This document shows positions 33,590 to 44,962 of a DNA stretch of 64,000 nucleotides, piece after piece; the stretch's first letter is position 1, and the number at the start of each line of letters is the position of its first letter. The stretch comes from Gigaspora rosea. Its lineage: Eukaryota; Glomeromycota; Glomeromycetes; Diversisporales; Gigasporaceae. Where the stretch lies: contig QKWP01000127.1 in NCBI GenBank assembly GCA_003550325.1, forward strand, positions 400,881 to 464,880, in the 5' to 3' direction. The translations under genes were made by a program, and so were the position numbers. Under the pieces are notes generated by a model, which was not told the origin of the DNA, ran no database searches, and saw only the letters and a list, made by a program, of their open reading frames with translations.

Positions 33590-33827
33590 CAGTGTTGTCA
33601 CTTGGCTATTTGGCCGGCCACTGGCCATGGCCAAATGGCCAAAATGGTCAAAAAAATTATTTGGCCGAAATGGCCAAACATTTATAGTCAAACTTGCAAT
33701 ATAATTGGCTAAATTATATAAACTATAAATTTTTGACCAAAATTTGGCTATTGGCCATTGGCCGTGAGCCAGTTGGCTATCTGGCCAGCCTTCAAAAATT
33801 GTTTGGCCGCAAAAATTGCCAACACTG
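33590..33827. mobile_element. hAT MITE rich in TGGCC motifs
   Basis: The ends CAGTGTTGTCACTTGGC and GCAAAAATTGCCAACACTG are of hAT type, with an exact 8 bp duplication TGTGCAAA (33582-33589 and 33828-33835). TTGGCC or its complement occurs more than ten times in 238 bp, against a very A+T-rich background. Confidence 0.9.
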
Positions 33828-33835
33828 TGTGCAAA

Positions 33836-34391
33836 TAAAAAAAATAATATAATACTTAGCCTTAATTAGATCATATAAAATTAATTGTTTCTCATAAGAA
33901 TTTTAAAGTGACTTGTCCACTCAGCTATTACAAACAATAAAAAGCTAACCCAACAAGGCTATGAGAAATAACTCTTATGCAATATGTAATGTGTGTAAAT
34001 AATATAAACAATATTTTATAAACAGATAAGTTGTGCCTGCCATATATAAATTATGTGCTATATTTGTAAATGCCAGTTTACAATAATGCTATACAAAAAG
34101 ACCAAAACAAATATAATTTAATAAGAAAATAAGTTTGCTTTGAGTCTCAAGATAAAATACAAGAAATTACTAATATCCAATAAGAATCTTTATTGATTAT
34201 ACAAGAAGTTAATAAAGCTGTAAGTATAAAAAAGGATATATATCAAGATTTCAAGGACAACAATCTGGACAAAACAAAAAAGGAAGGATTAGGAAGACAA
34301 AATTGAATCAAATAATGTATTATAATTGTTAATATTAAAATTTGAGTAATGTATGATTACTCAATGTTGAAACATCAAATAATGTACAGTA
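33836..34391 (+). pseudogene. Unrecognised interrupted reading frame (left part)
   Basis: A coding-like stretch at about 34200-34300 reads KKDIYQDFKDNNLDKTKKEG. At about 34340-34390 a frame reads NVETSNNVQ, resembling the LSNVPL-type repeats found right after the mariner-like insertion at 38473-38640. This suggests the insertion split one repetitive reading frame. The family is not recognised, and stops occur on both sides. Confidence 0.35.
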
Positions 34392-34672
34392 CAGTAGCCA
34401 ACAAAAGCAACACCTGATCAAAATAGAAATTTTTTATTAATATAATTTAGGCAGCATATACATCAAATTTTTTTTTATTATTAATAATTTAATACATTAT
34501 TGAATGCACATGCGCATTTAATATTATTTGATTTTTCGTATTGGGCCCAAAACCACCCAAAAAAATGAACATATTAAAGTTTTTGTATCCTTTTTTAAAA
34601 ATGGGTTTAAGATCGATTACACCTTTTTAAAGGCTTTTAAACTTTTGGATATTATTTTTTAATGCTTTAAAA

Positions 34673-36720
34673 TTGTTTTTAATAAGTTTAGATTGGGGGT
34701 CTTCCTTTATTTATATTATAATTCAATTTTTTCTGATTTTAACACATTTTGTAGCAAAAAAATATACAGAGATGGAAAATACACAATTAGGTTTAGGGAC
34801 AAAAGTGCTAGAATGGGTTAAAGTCCAAGTTCTAGCAATAGTTAAACGCAAAGAACTAAGAGACATATCAAATTTAGTACAAAAGACGGAAGTTGGTTCA
34901 CAAATAATTTTTAGCACAACTTCTTTAGAGAAAGTAGTAAGAAAAAGCACAGAAAATATTCTGATAACGGAAAGAGAGTTACAAAGGGTTAGAAGAAAAG
35001 AGGTAGTATCTGTAGACTGTGTAAAGTGGGAAGTATTTTTGATAAATAAAATAGTCGAGAATCGTACTCTTAGAAATAGATTTATAGGAATTTTAGATCA
35101 AAATGAAGGATTAGTTAGTTTATTCTTTTATACAGATAGCTCGCTCGGGACTTCAGAGAGTATGGCAAGAATGGAAATAGGATGTGGAATAGTTCAAATC
35201 ACAGAAGAAGGACAGCTTATACGGCAAATAACATGTGGAACTGAGAAATGGTTTTCTTCGACAAGAGCGGAGTTAGTAGCAATCATAGCTGCACTTTTAG
35301 TAACTCCAAAAGAGAAGGAGGTAGAGATAAGAACAGATAGTAGTGCCGCTATATTTGCTATAAAGAAAGAGCTCGAGGCAGATAAAGCAAGACAATGGCT
35401 AAAGCTCAAAAATAGTGGGTTGATCGCAACAATAGTGGAAATAGTTAAAATGAAGCAATTAAAAATGCACCTTACGAAAACTAAGGGTTCTTCAGGGGAT
35501 CTTTTTAATGATCTGACAGATCTCAAAGCCAAAGAAGGTGCAAATTGCGGAGAAGTTTTAGTCCCTTCAACACTGAGCACAAAAGATTTTAAGTTAAGAT
35601 TCAGGTGGAAAAATAAACTTATATAGAAAAGCCAGTATGTTCTTTCATGAAGATGTTTGGAAAAGTCTTAAATAGAGCAGAGTGGATCTTTGTACATAGT
35701 CTTCAAAATACAACACATCAAGAAAGAAAGTCTTCACAGTACTGGCCAATCTTGTATAAACTTCTTGAAAATGAAACTAAACAGCATAACTACACATACA
35801 ATTACAACTCTTCGAAATAAAGTATATAAATAATATCTTACCGGTGCTAGAAAGGCTTAAGCAATGGAAACCAGATACATATAGAGATTACAGATGTATT
35901 GTTTGTAAAAAGAAAACAGAAAATGTAGAGCATTTAGTAAGTTGTGAAGTTTCATTGAATTTGGTACAAAATATTAAAGAGTATGAGGTAGAGTCAACTT
36001 TAAAAGAAATAGAAGGAATACAAGACACACCTGAAAAGAAAGAAGAGGTCTTAGTTATGATAGGAAAAGGAAGCATGCACAAAGAACTTTGTAGAAGGGT
36101 GCAGTAGATAAGGGGACTAATCACGAAAGAAGATTTCGAAGAGCTGCATCCAAGTTTTAAGTCCAACGCCCAAACAAGAAACTTTGTAGTAAGATTTTGA
36201 AAAAATTGGATGAAAAGGATTTACAACGATATCTGGGTCGCAAGATGTAAATTAGTGCAGGAGTGGGAAAAAGAAAATGGTATAGGGCATAAAGAAAAAA
36301 GAAGACCTTTCTCAGATACCAAAGGGAGGAAAAAAAGAAAAAAACAAACCAAAAAAGCAGAAACGAATGAAAAGAAAAACAAGGTACAAGGAAGAAGTAA
36401 AACGAAAGAAGCTGAAGAAAGGTAGAAGGCTGTCCTAGATATAACCAGAAGTGAAGTCTTGAGTTGGATTAAAGGTGGTCAACGGGCTGAATGGTGGAAA
36501 ACTTTTTAGTAGTCTTGACAGGCCGTAAGAGCTGTCTGGTGAAATACTGACAAATCTAAATGCAGGATAGGTCAGTATGGAGGTAAATCTGACTATAGCA
36601 GGTCGCACATAGGTATTCTTTGAACAACCGGGTGAGCCAATACTTGTAATTTAGGTGCCAGGGAGAATAGCTTCCTGTAAAGTTAATATTTTAAATTATA
36701 ATATTATTAAACCTAATAAA
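34673..36720 (+). pseudogene. LINE remnant: RNase H and C-terminal zinc-knuckle part
   Basis: The first frame (34673-35626, 317 residues; the genuine coding part probably begins about 34760) has an RNase H-like fold. FYTDSS carries the first Asp, WFSSTRAELVAIIAAL the Glu, VEIRTDSSAAIFAI the second Asp, and the KTKGSSGDLFNDLTDLKA block the final segment. A second frame (about 35840-36107) has CIVCKKKTENVEHLVSC, a CCHC knuckle common at the ends of fungal LINE ORF2 proteins. The third (36210-36425) is Lys-rich. Frame shifts and stops separate them. The endonuclease and reverse transcriptase are missing, so this is a 5'-truncated copy, typical of target-primed insertion. The 3' end is unclear. 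Confidence 0.75.
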
Positions 36721-36812
36721 GTATAGGCAAGACTGCTAAATTAAAAAAACCCCTACATTTTATAGCTTTTCTAATAATACTAAAACGATAATTATTACAT
36801 AAAAACATTATA

Positions 36813-37618
36813 CAGTAGCCTACCAAAATATTGTGGACACTTTTTAAAAATTTATATAGAGATAAATAAATAAGTTATTGAGCTAAAAATAATACTATAA
36901 ATTCTTTAAATCTATACCTTTTAAATAAAAAAAAGTTTAAAAAATTTAATGCTACAGTTTTTAAAATAATCAAATTTTAGTAAATTTTAGTTTTTTAAAT
37001 TATTGCGATTTCTAAATTTTAATATGTTTTTATAATAACTTGAATTACTAAATATAGTAATATATAAACTTAATTTTTTATGAAATAAACTAGCAATTTT
37101 TTTTAAATAAATTTACTTAGCATACCAAATTGTATATATTCTAAAAGTTTTATAATTTTTAAAAATTTATTTATTAATTTCTATATATAGTAATAAAAAT
37201 TACTATATTTAGTAATTTGCTAATTTTAATTTAGTAATTTAATTCTAACATTTAAAGGTAATAACTAACTTAATATTTCTTCAAATTTTATAAAAATTTG
37301 AAGTTATATGTAATTTGTTATGCTAAATAATTTTACTTAATTTTGAAATTTAGTTAACTTAATAAAAAAATAACTTTTACTATATAGATATTATTTTAAT
37401 TGATTTTTAACAATTATTGTTTTAGCAAATATGAAAATTGCAAAAAATTAAATAATTTTAATTATTTTAAAAAGTATTGCATAAAATTTTATGATCTTTT
37501 TTTTATTTAAAAGATATAGATTTAATAAATTTATATTATTATTTTTAGCTCAATATCTTGTCTATTTAGCTCTATATGAATTTTTAAAAAGTGTCCACAA
37601 TATTTTGGTAGGCCACTG
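36813..37618. mobile_element. Mariner-type MITE with about 40 bp TIRs
   Basis: The ends CAGTAGCCTACCAAAATATT and AATATTTTGGTAGGCCACTG continue inward as GTGGACAC/GTGTCCAC, flanked by TA (36811-36812 and 37619-37620). The length is 806 bp, extremely A+T-rich, with no transposase. Its ends resemble those of the larger insertion around it, so it may be a family relative. Confidence 0.85.
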
Positions 37619-38472
37619 TATTTACTTTGACTAATAAAAAAATAAATCACAAAACAGAAAAATATAGTCTTGAAGAACTTTAATATAAAAATTTTTATTA
37701 TTTTTTTATTTAAATTCGAATTAAATATTAACAAACTTTTACCTATACTCGCGAACCACCTCAATCCATTAACAAGCCCTATACCAAATTCAACACCAAC
37801 TATCTATTTCCTTTTTTTTCATTGTGTAATATTAAACTCTAATATTCTAGGTTTACTTGCTCGCTTCTCTTTTTGTTTTATTAAAAAAAGCTACACCTTC
37901 ACTCATATATATTTCTATCTTTTTTTTTAATATTAAATTTAATATATAGTTATATTATAATTTCTAAAATATGAGCTTTTTATTGCTACAAAAAACTTAA
38001 ATCACGAACAAAAATGAACCTAAACTATAAACAACAAACCGTATAAGCCCCAGATCGTAGTTGGAGTCATGCAATGCCATGTGTTATTTCTTCATTGCTT
38101 TTTTATAATACGCTTTTTTTTTGCTTCTTGAGGTCCAATGAATGTCTAAACAATGGTAAAAATTTGTTCTTTTGTTATATTGAAGAAGCTATTAATATAA
38201 TGTGTAGGGGTGTTGCATTGCTTGTGTTGTTTACTAAGTGGCTACTTTGGGTATAAAATAAGTGTATTTTCTTACTTTTTGCAGGCTATTAGGTGTGCAA
38301 CAACTTATACTTGATTTACAGCTTTTTTTATTCTGGTGCTTATTCAGAAATCAAAGAAAAAAAGTAAAAAAAAAATTTGCTTTGGGAAATGTTAAAAAAG
38401 AGATAAGCACAGCCATGTTTTTACTTACGTGCTTTGATCTGCAAATTGGGCATTACATTTGTTAGCTACTGT

Positions 38473-38760
38473 ACCATTACTTTATATTGAAACATTGAGT
38501 AATATACCATTATAGGATATTGATACATTGAGTAATGTACCATTATTTGATGTTGAACCATTGAGTAACACACAATTATTACTTAATAATGAAGTATCAG
38601 CAAATATATTACCACTGCAGCAGCTCCCAAGTAACTACTTTACATAACTTAACACTATCTATAAGTATCATGAGATTGTATAAATAATTAGAAGAAGTTA
38701 TTAAGCAATGCCAAATAACAAATCTTCAAAAGCTAACAGATTATCTACATTTGATAAGTA
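38473..38760 (+). pseudogene. Unrecognised frame with about 11-residue LSNVPL repeats (right part)
   Basis: Plus-strand codons read VPLLYIETLSN, then IPL and DIDTLSN separated by a stop, then VPLFDVEPLSNTQLLL, about three copies of one repeat. The match to NVETSNNVQ on the far side of the mariner-like insertion supports a single split frame. The function is unknown. Confidence 0.4.
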
Positions 38761-39027
38761 TAAGTAGGTTCATACAATTATTGCTGAATAAAAAAGGTAA
38801 AATGGATGCCAGCTATTAGATTGCACGATCAGTGTAGAGTAAGAGTGATTACATGGCAAGATATATCCAGAAGTGGGGAGAATATTATATATAAGCAGGT
38901 GAACTTTTCGCAAATCAACAAGAAAAACATGTAAAAAACAAAGGATTGCTTGGATTACGGTATGATTTCTAAAAGTTAGTTCCTGCCAGCTAATTTTCTC
39001 GACACTATATCCCTGACAAAATGTTTC

Positions 39028-39905
39028 ATCTATAGCACTTCTTGTTGACAGAATATTTCTTTGACATACCATGCCTTCTATAGCTTCTTTTACTGACATC
39101 TTATATTTTCAACAAGACATTTATCTGACATGATATATTTTTAATTTGACTTTTTTTTGACACTAAGTTTTATTAAATGCACTTTTCTGACAACCCAGTG
39201 ATTATCATATCACGTGAACTCATGTACTATATCATTTGTTTACTAGCACGAACAACTTGGCCTAAACTATACTATTACCTAACTCTAGGGTTTGGGGCAC
39301 AGGAAAAAAATTAGTCATGCCTATATGGGCATGCCTTGAGCTGAGGCATGCCCCTCATGCCCATGGGCTGCCCTTTTTAAATCATGTGATTGATATATAG
39401 TTCGCAACTTTATAAAAACTTATATATTAATTTAGTATCTACGTTTCTACCTTTAACTGACTCTAATACCAATTAAAATACACTTTATATATCACAGGAC
39501 AAGGGCATGCCTTTTGGCCTTGAGGTATGCCATGGGCATGCCCTAGGGGCATGCTCTTAGAGGCATGCCTCATGCTCCTGTGCCCTAAACCCTACCTAAC
39601 CCTAACCCAAACCTAACCCTAACTCTAATTTAGGCTAAGTGCTTAATCATGTGATGTAATGAATATGAAAATATCACTATTCTTGAACTACCCAATAATT
39701 AATTATTTTTAAATGAAATTTTTAATCAGAGAAAGATATTGTCAAAAAAAAATATTGAAAATATGTCAGAAAAATATTTTTTTTGAAATATATCATGTTA
39801 GTAAAATGTCTTTTCGAATATATGTCCTATCAAGGAAAGGGGATGTCGAAAACATAGTATGTTGAAGAAAGATTCTGCCAAAAAAAGTGCTGTAGGTGAA
39901 TTTTA
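39028..39905. mobile_element. Large foldback with GACA/TGTC-rich arms
   Basis: The left arm (about 39028-39200) has repeated TTTCTTTGACA and ACTGACAT motifs, and AGCACTTCTTGTTGACAGAA. The right arm (about 39735-39905) carries the inverted series, for example TTCTGCCAAAAAAAGTGCT and ATATCATGTTAGTAAAATG. The style resembles the CACCGACA MITEs, but the sequence is different. It contains the 39286-39594 element. The antisense 109-codon frame at 38770-39099 lies partly in it and is not credible. Confidence 0.65.
39286..39594. mobile_element. hAT-like foldback packed with GGCATGCC palindromes
   Basis: The ends TAGGGTTTGGGGCACAGGA and its inverted partner CCTGTGCCCTAAACCCTA are flanked by ACCTAACT and ACCTAACC, a near-exact 8 bp duplication. 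GGCATGCC or GGGCATGCC recurs at least six times, an unusual G+C-rich island. AACCCTAAC-like repeats follow at 39595-39625. Confidence 0.75.
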
Positions 39906-40014
39906 TATAGAAAATTAAATATAAAATAAATATAATTAACATTCTGATCTATCTATATATTTCAATTCTGGGTTTGCTCGATTTACTGTATTTACTCAAA
40001 ATAAGGGGGCATCC

Positions 40015-40528
40015 ATAAATAACATTATGTACCCCCTCATAGTAGTGCTGGACCCCCCTCTACTATATAAAAAAATTTTTCAAAATCCGTATGTTTATAT
40101 ATAAAATTTTACAAAAACTTGAATATATTAAGATCCAGTGGTCCAATTTGTATGATTTTGGTACCATTCGATTCGTCTCTATAAGACGAATCCAATGGTA
40201 CAAAATCATTTCATTTGGATTACTGGATCACGTTTTATTAACGAAATACTATTGATTTTATAGTAATTTTATAAGAAAAATAATAACCAATAGTATTTCG
40301 TTAATAAAACGTGACCCAGTGCTCCAAATCAAATGAAATTGGTACCATTCGAATCATCTCCTCGAGAAGATTCGAATGGTACCAAAATAATCCAATTTGG
40401 ACCACTGGATCAAGTGTAGACAAATTTTAATAAAAAAATTGCGTTATGTTGGGGGACCCCCACATAGTGAAAAATCGTTATATTTTGGGAACCTCCCCTC
40501 AAATATAATGTTATTTATGGATGCCCTC
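40015..40528. mobile_element. PIF/Harbinger-type MITE with three internal hairpins, copy 2
   Basis: The ends GGGGGCATCCATAAATAACA and TGTTATTTATGGATGCCCTC are flanked by TAA (40012-40014 and 40529-40531). The interior has hairpin A (about 40154-40209), perfect 27 bp hairpin B (40228-40254 with 40288-40314) and perfect 17 bp hairpin C (40339-40355 with 40369-40385, arm TTGGTACCATTCGAATC). TTGGACCACTGGATC-like linkers occur four times in alternating orientation. Confidence 0.88.
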
Positions 40529-40786
40529 TAACACGCACCAGCGCATTATTTCGAGGTGATATGTGTTATTTCGAGTACGTGCATGACCGTTATTTCGGGG
40601 TAAAGATCTAATTTCTAAAAAATTGTGCATTATATATGTGTGATGCATAAAAAACCTGTATTTCTTAATTTTATATATAGCTTTTCTGATCTAAGTCAGA
40701 TTTTTTGACTAAAAAATTCTTATTTCTGCTTGTTATTTGAATTTTTTATTTTAGCAAATTATTAATTTGGCATTTGGAGTGTGTAT

Positions 40787-41142
40787 TAGAGATGCATCAG
40801 TCCGGTCTGGTCCGGTCCCTAAGAGGACCGTTATTATAGTGTTTACGGTCCAGTTCGGTCAGGTCCTTTGGTCCTATAACAGTCCTTTAATGATTACGTC
40901 AATTTTAATGCATAAGATTTTATTGGCCAAAAATGATATAATTATTTACTGTCAGATGTAAACAAACAACATATAATTTACGTTACACCTGATCAAGAAC
41001 TTTGATTGGGTGATACAAATATCACAGTTATGTTTACAAGGACTGGTCCCAGAACTAGTCCTTTAATAGTTCCACGGTCCTTATCGGTTCCAGTCTGGAA
41101 CCAGTCCTGGACCAGTCTTTTTCAAAACCGATGCAAACCTAG
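40787..41142. mobile_element. hAT-type MITE rich in GGTCC motifs
   Basis: The left end TAGAGATGCATCAGTCCGG and right end AAAACCGATGCAAACCTA are inverted. The flanks GTGTGTAT and GTGTGCGT match at six of eight bases. CGGTCC and GGACC motifs are dense at both ends. Frames within it are artefacts. Confidence 0.75.
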
Positions 41143-41154
41143 TGTGCGTTATAT

Positions 41155-41528
41155 GGGGCAGTGTCAACTAAATAAGACTTATGGCTTTTTTCTATTTTGA
41201 GAAAATCATGTTTAAAATTTTGTATAACAATAACAATGATGTTCTATTATTAGTATAACCTGTTGGATCGACATTTGCTAACCAATCACATGAATCCATT
41301 TCTATGACTCTGCAGCAAGGATCGACAACCGGATATCCAAATTCTAATTTTAGATCACATTTAAACATATACAGCATTTCAAAAAGTAAGCATCGGTAAA
41401 AATTTTACTATATAAATTAATGCTTTAAATATCAAATTATATAGAAAAATTCCTGCTTTATATGATGGTATAGTTAACGCATTTTTGCAAAAAATGCCAT
41501 AAGCCTTGTTTTAGTTGATGCTGCCCCA
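41155..41528. mobile_element. TA-flanked MITE carrying a gene-like minus-strand segment
   Basis: The ends TGGGGCAGTGTCAACTAAAT and TTTTAGTTGATGCTGCCCCA are flanked by TA. Within, minus-strand codons at about 41377-41240 read KCDLKLEFGYPVVDPCCRVI then EMDSCDWLANVDPTG. This composition is richer in Cys, Pro and Asp than the surrounding A+T sequence. It may be a captured exon. The family is not recognised. Confidence 0.65.
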
Positions 41529-41631
41529 TATTTGGATGCACATGGGCGTTATTTCGAAACCAACATGCTATTTTAAGAAAATGCAATTTTCAAAATAATG
41601 CCTATGTGCATTATTTCGAGTAAATACGGTA

Positions 41632-43575
41632 ACATTTTTGATTGGTCATATCTGAAAATCTAAATGTAGAAAAACTAGCAGAAATGCGTAAGATGATTAT
41701 GACTATTATCATGGTCGAGTAATTATTATATCATTTTCTTATTAACGCCCTTAAACTCCTTAAACTATACAAAATCGTGAACGTGAATTTTTCAAATTTA
41801 CTTTGTTGTTTGATTGCCTAATATTTACAAACTATTTTGGGCTAAAAAAGTTCACGAATTTGAAAATGTTTTGTATAATGGTCTCAAGTTCAAAAATAAG
41901 TGCAAGTGCAAGAACACAAATGCACCGCTATAGATAAATCATATGATTAATAAAAAATAGTGAATATATTAACTGAATATCAAAAAAAGTTACATTCAAC
42001 CAAATATTTAATGATTGATTTCTAGAATTTTTGGTTAGAATTTTTGCCGCTCAGATTATCTGATAATCCAAAATTACGGTCATGTTCAAAAGGTGATCAA
42101 ATATAGCAATATAAGGTTTTCTCTTTGAAACACTTATTTTAAAAATTGGCATTCACCAATAAAACTAAGCTGCATACTATCTGTTATTGGATAACAAACT
42201 TTATTTTTTAATTTAATATATAAGGTGCGCTTATGGTGCTTTATTTAGTATGTACATAAAATTTACAAATTTACAATTGTTTAAGAAATTTTAAGGCCGA
42301 TAGAAGGCCTTTATTTACTGTGTGAGGGATCTGTTTAAGAACATTAAGTTCTCTGATTAACTGATGTGTGACTAAAATCATAATGTTAAAATTAACAAAC
42401 ATTTTATAGTTAGCTTATACTATTCAAACTAACCCACTATATATTGCAATTACTGGTATAGCGAACAAATTTTGTAATAGAATTTTTTATAAAAATTCAT
42501 GATAAAAATCACAATAATTCTAATAAAAAACTGGCTCAACTATACTGAAATAGAGTGTGAATTCTGTGGCAGAATTTTATAATAACATAATTTTAATGCA
42601 AACTAACTCAATCTTAACCATATACTGTAGTTAATAGAATAGTATGTTCAGTATCAGAATTTTTTTGTGACGATTCAATGCAAACTAACTCAGCATATTT
42701 GTGAAAATTATAAAATGCGAATTTACAGATTTTAACTAAGATTCTAAAGTTTATACAAAGCTCCCGTGGCAGAGCCACAGATCAAGTGTCAAATTATATA
42801 AGATAAGCAGCGATGAAGTTTACAATTAGCAAATTTGTAAAAATTTATATATATAGGCAAAATCTGATTAAGAACCAATATGTAGTATCTTTATTTAGAT
42901 ATATTATCAATTAAAAAGATAAAAATTAAAAAAATTTTTTATTATGCGGTATCATGCGCATTTTATATATCATGTGCATTAATGCACATTCATGTTATAA
43001 AATTCCCATCTCTAATGGTTATGATAGCAAAAACCGGAATCACGTTCTTCCCGTGCTTTAAAAACACATATTGAGTTATAATTTTCATAGTCACAGCCCG
43101 AATTTTGTTAAACAATTAATTGATTAGAAAAACTGCAGATGATTTCAATCTCTAGTTGTCGTGCTTGAAGTTGAAAATTACTTGAAGTTGCCAATTTGGC
43201 GCCTGAAGTTGCACTTGACTGAGGTTAGCACCTGAATATTGCACGCGATAGCGGTAATTAAATTAGCAACTTCAAGCAATTTTCAACTTCAAGCACGATG
43301 GTGTGATTAAATTTTCTTTTTTAATGTCCATACTATAATTTTATATACTATGTCTTTAAATTTTCATATGATATTATCTGGCACATCAAAGCCACTGCTA
43401 ATTATGACGATGACGTGCCGCTACCCGACTTTGCGAGTTACCCTGATCGTTTAATTTATTTGATTTGATAAAAAAAACTTTATTATAATTTTTAATAAAA
43501 TTGAATAATTGGATAAAGACTATTTATTTCAAAAAGAAGTAAAATAATTACAATTATAATAGTTGAAACACTAAA
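41632..43575. other. Intergenic, mostly featureless; one small foldback
   Basis: A foldback at 43159-43298 has perfect to near-perfect arms (TCGTGCTTGAAGTTGAAAAT against ATTTTCAACTTCAAGCACGA) and further GAAGTTGC motifs between them. A short palindrome ATGTGCATTAATGCACAT lies near 42980-43000. No gene is supported. The terminator of the minus-strand TerD gene must lie just below 43576, but no clear signal was seen. Confidence 0.6.
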
Positions 43576-44962
43576 TTACAAAGTTTTATTGAACCACGTT
43601 AACCGCCTAATATTTTTCTCGATTGGATCATAGTTTTTAGCATTTCCGCTTGAGGTCTCACCAACTTCGATTACATTCCACATTCCTATTATCATCAAAT
43701 AATAAGTCAAAGAAATAAAGCTCTATAATCACAAAATTAGGTATAAAAAATTTACCATTATTCGACCGATTAATAAGACACATTATAACAGCTTGAGATC
43801 TTCCTGCTTGACCTATAGTATAATTACATAATTGCCTATCCGGGTTCGCTTCATCATATAATTTAAAACTTGGATTCCGAAAATGACCAATTGTTGGAGA
43901 CCTCCATGAACTTAAAATTAAATAAAGCTGACCAACATTATTAGGAAGTTCATCGAGTTTAATTGTTATTTTGTGATGTCCTCTAGCTATATATAGTTTA
44001 TATATAGTTTAAATATATTAATACTCACATAAGAGCATGACTTAGTAAAAAAAACTTAATATAAAAACCAACCGTTTGCGTGATCTATAATGTCACCAGA
44101 ATGCCTGATATATGGTATGCTAGGATAAAACGTAGATAAATAGTCATATTTTTTCCACAATTCATCACCAGCATATATCAAACAAGTACCGTCAAGAAAA
44201 TCTTGCCCTGAATGGGGAAATCCCCAATATAAATCGAAAGCCAAATTTGTTAAAGCTTGATCCTGTGTGATAGAATAAAGAACAACGATAAGTTGAATAT
44301 GACTATTTGCATGAATTCCATAGCTTTCTAATGTGCTATTAGTTGTGTCATCTTGAAAATCCTATATAGGAAAAATATAAAAATTGTGATTAAAATAACC
44401 CAACGTTAGATAATATAATAATGATAAATAAATTTAAATAAATAATGTACATTAAGTTCCACGTCATTATGAATTAATTTTTGTTTTGTAATATCTATCT
44501 TAGTGACATCCCTTAATGCATATTTCAAAGCTTTAACGGTTGTAATTTCGGATAATTTTAACGTGATCTTTTTTCCATTCAACAATACAACGTAAAAAAC
44601 ATCGGAATTTGCATTAATTGGACCAGAAAGTTCGGCACGCGCTTGAGAAAGACTTTCAATATCAATTTTGAAGCTTGCATTGTCCCAAAACAGACAACAA
44701 TCATTAACTTCTTGTTCAGTTAATTCAATTTTACATATAGGACATCGGTGTTGCGTTTCTCTTAGGTAACCCACAAGACACTGACAAAAAGATTTGTTTT
44801 AAACGATAAAGCACATATATTGCAGCACTGAACGTATTTGTATAATATTGAAACGTATAATACCTCCAAGCACCAAGACGTGGCATGCCCACATTTTGAA
44901 CTAACTGAACCGTCGGGAAACTCTTTCGAAAGCTTTATAATTTGACACTGTCCACATTTCAT
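43576..44962 (-). CDS. RING-like / ubiquitin-like / TerD domain protein
   Basis: Five exons on the minus strand: 44962-44864, 44780-44451, 44361-44073, 43986-43756, 43685-43576. The phases agree at all four GT-AG introns, giving about 352 residues. Residues 3-49 have eight spaced zinc ligands (C3, C6, C24, H26, C31, C34, C46, C49), a RING-like C3HC4 pattern. Residues about 92-173 look ubiquitin-like (FYVVLLNGKKITLKL, then QKLIHNDVELNDFQDD, then TLESYGIHANSHIQLIVVL). Residues about 180-350 match TerD: FDLYWGFPHSGQDFLDGTCL, IRHSGDI, ITIKLDELPNNVGQLYLIL, FKLYDEANPDRQLCNYTIG, VIMCLINRSNNGMW. TerD proteins belong to bacterial tellurite and stress resistance and calcium-binding families; RING plus ubiquitin-like domains suggest ubiquitin signalling. 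The start ATG is the first in frame before the zinc ligands. The third donor (GTTGGT) is the least certain. It is divergent from the RNF213 homologue. Confidence 0.85.

Larger units (their letters stand above)
34392..38471. mobile_element. Tc1/mariner-like insertion carrying a LINE and a MITE
   Basis: The left end CAGTAGCCAACAAAAGCAAC and the reverse complement of the right end (CAGTAGCTAACAAATGTAAT) are imperfect TIRs flanked by TA (34390-34391 and 38472-38473). The interior contains the LINE remnant (about 34670-36720) and the MITE 36813-37618. I did not recognise a mariner transposase. Small frames at 38074-38465 remain unassigned. The pairing of the two ends is a hypothesis. Confidence 0.5.
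39986..41629. mobile_element. MITE with TACCGTATTTACTC ends, copy 2, holding three inserts
   Basis: The ends CTGTATTTACTCAAAATAA and TTATTTCGAGTAAATACGG are flanked by TA. Blocks shared with 27767-28128 (for example GTGTGATGCATAAAAAACCT and GTATTTCTTAAT) run in the same order. Three elements are inserted: 40015-40528, 40787-41142 and 41155-41528. Confidence 0.8.

Noticed and set aside
35194-35580. 128-codon minus-strand frame
   Set aside because: It is a shadow of the LINE RNase H frame on the plus strand, whose motifs are clearly the real ones.
38770-39099. 109-codon minus-strand frame
   Set aside because: It spans the edge of a foldback element, and the motif series there is repetitive DNA.
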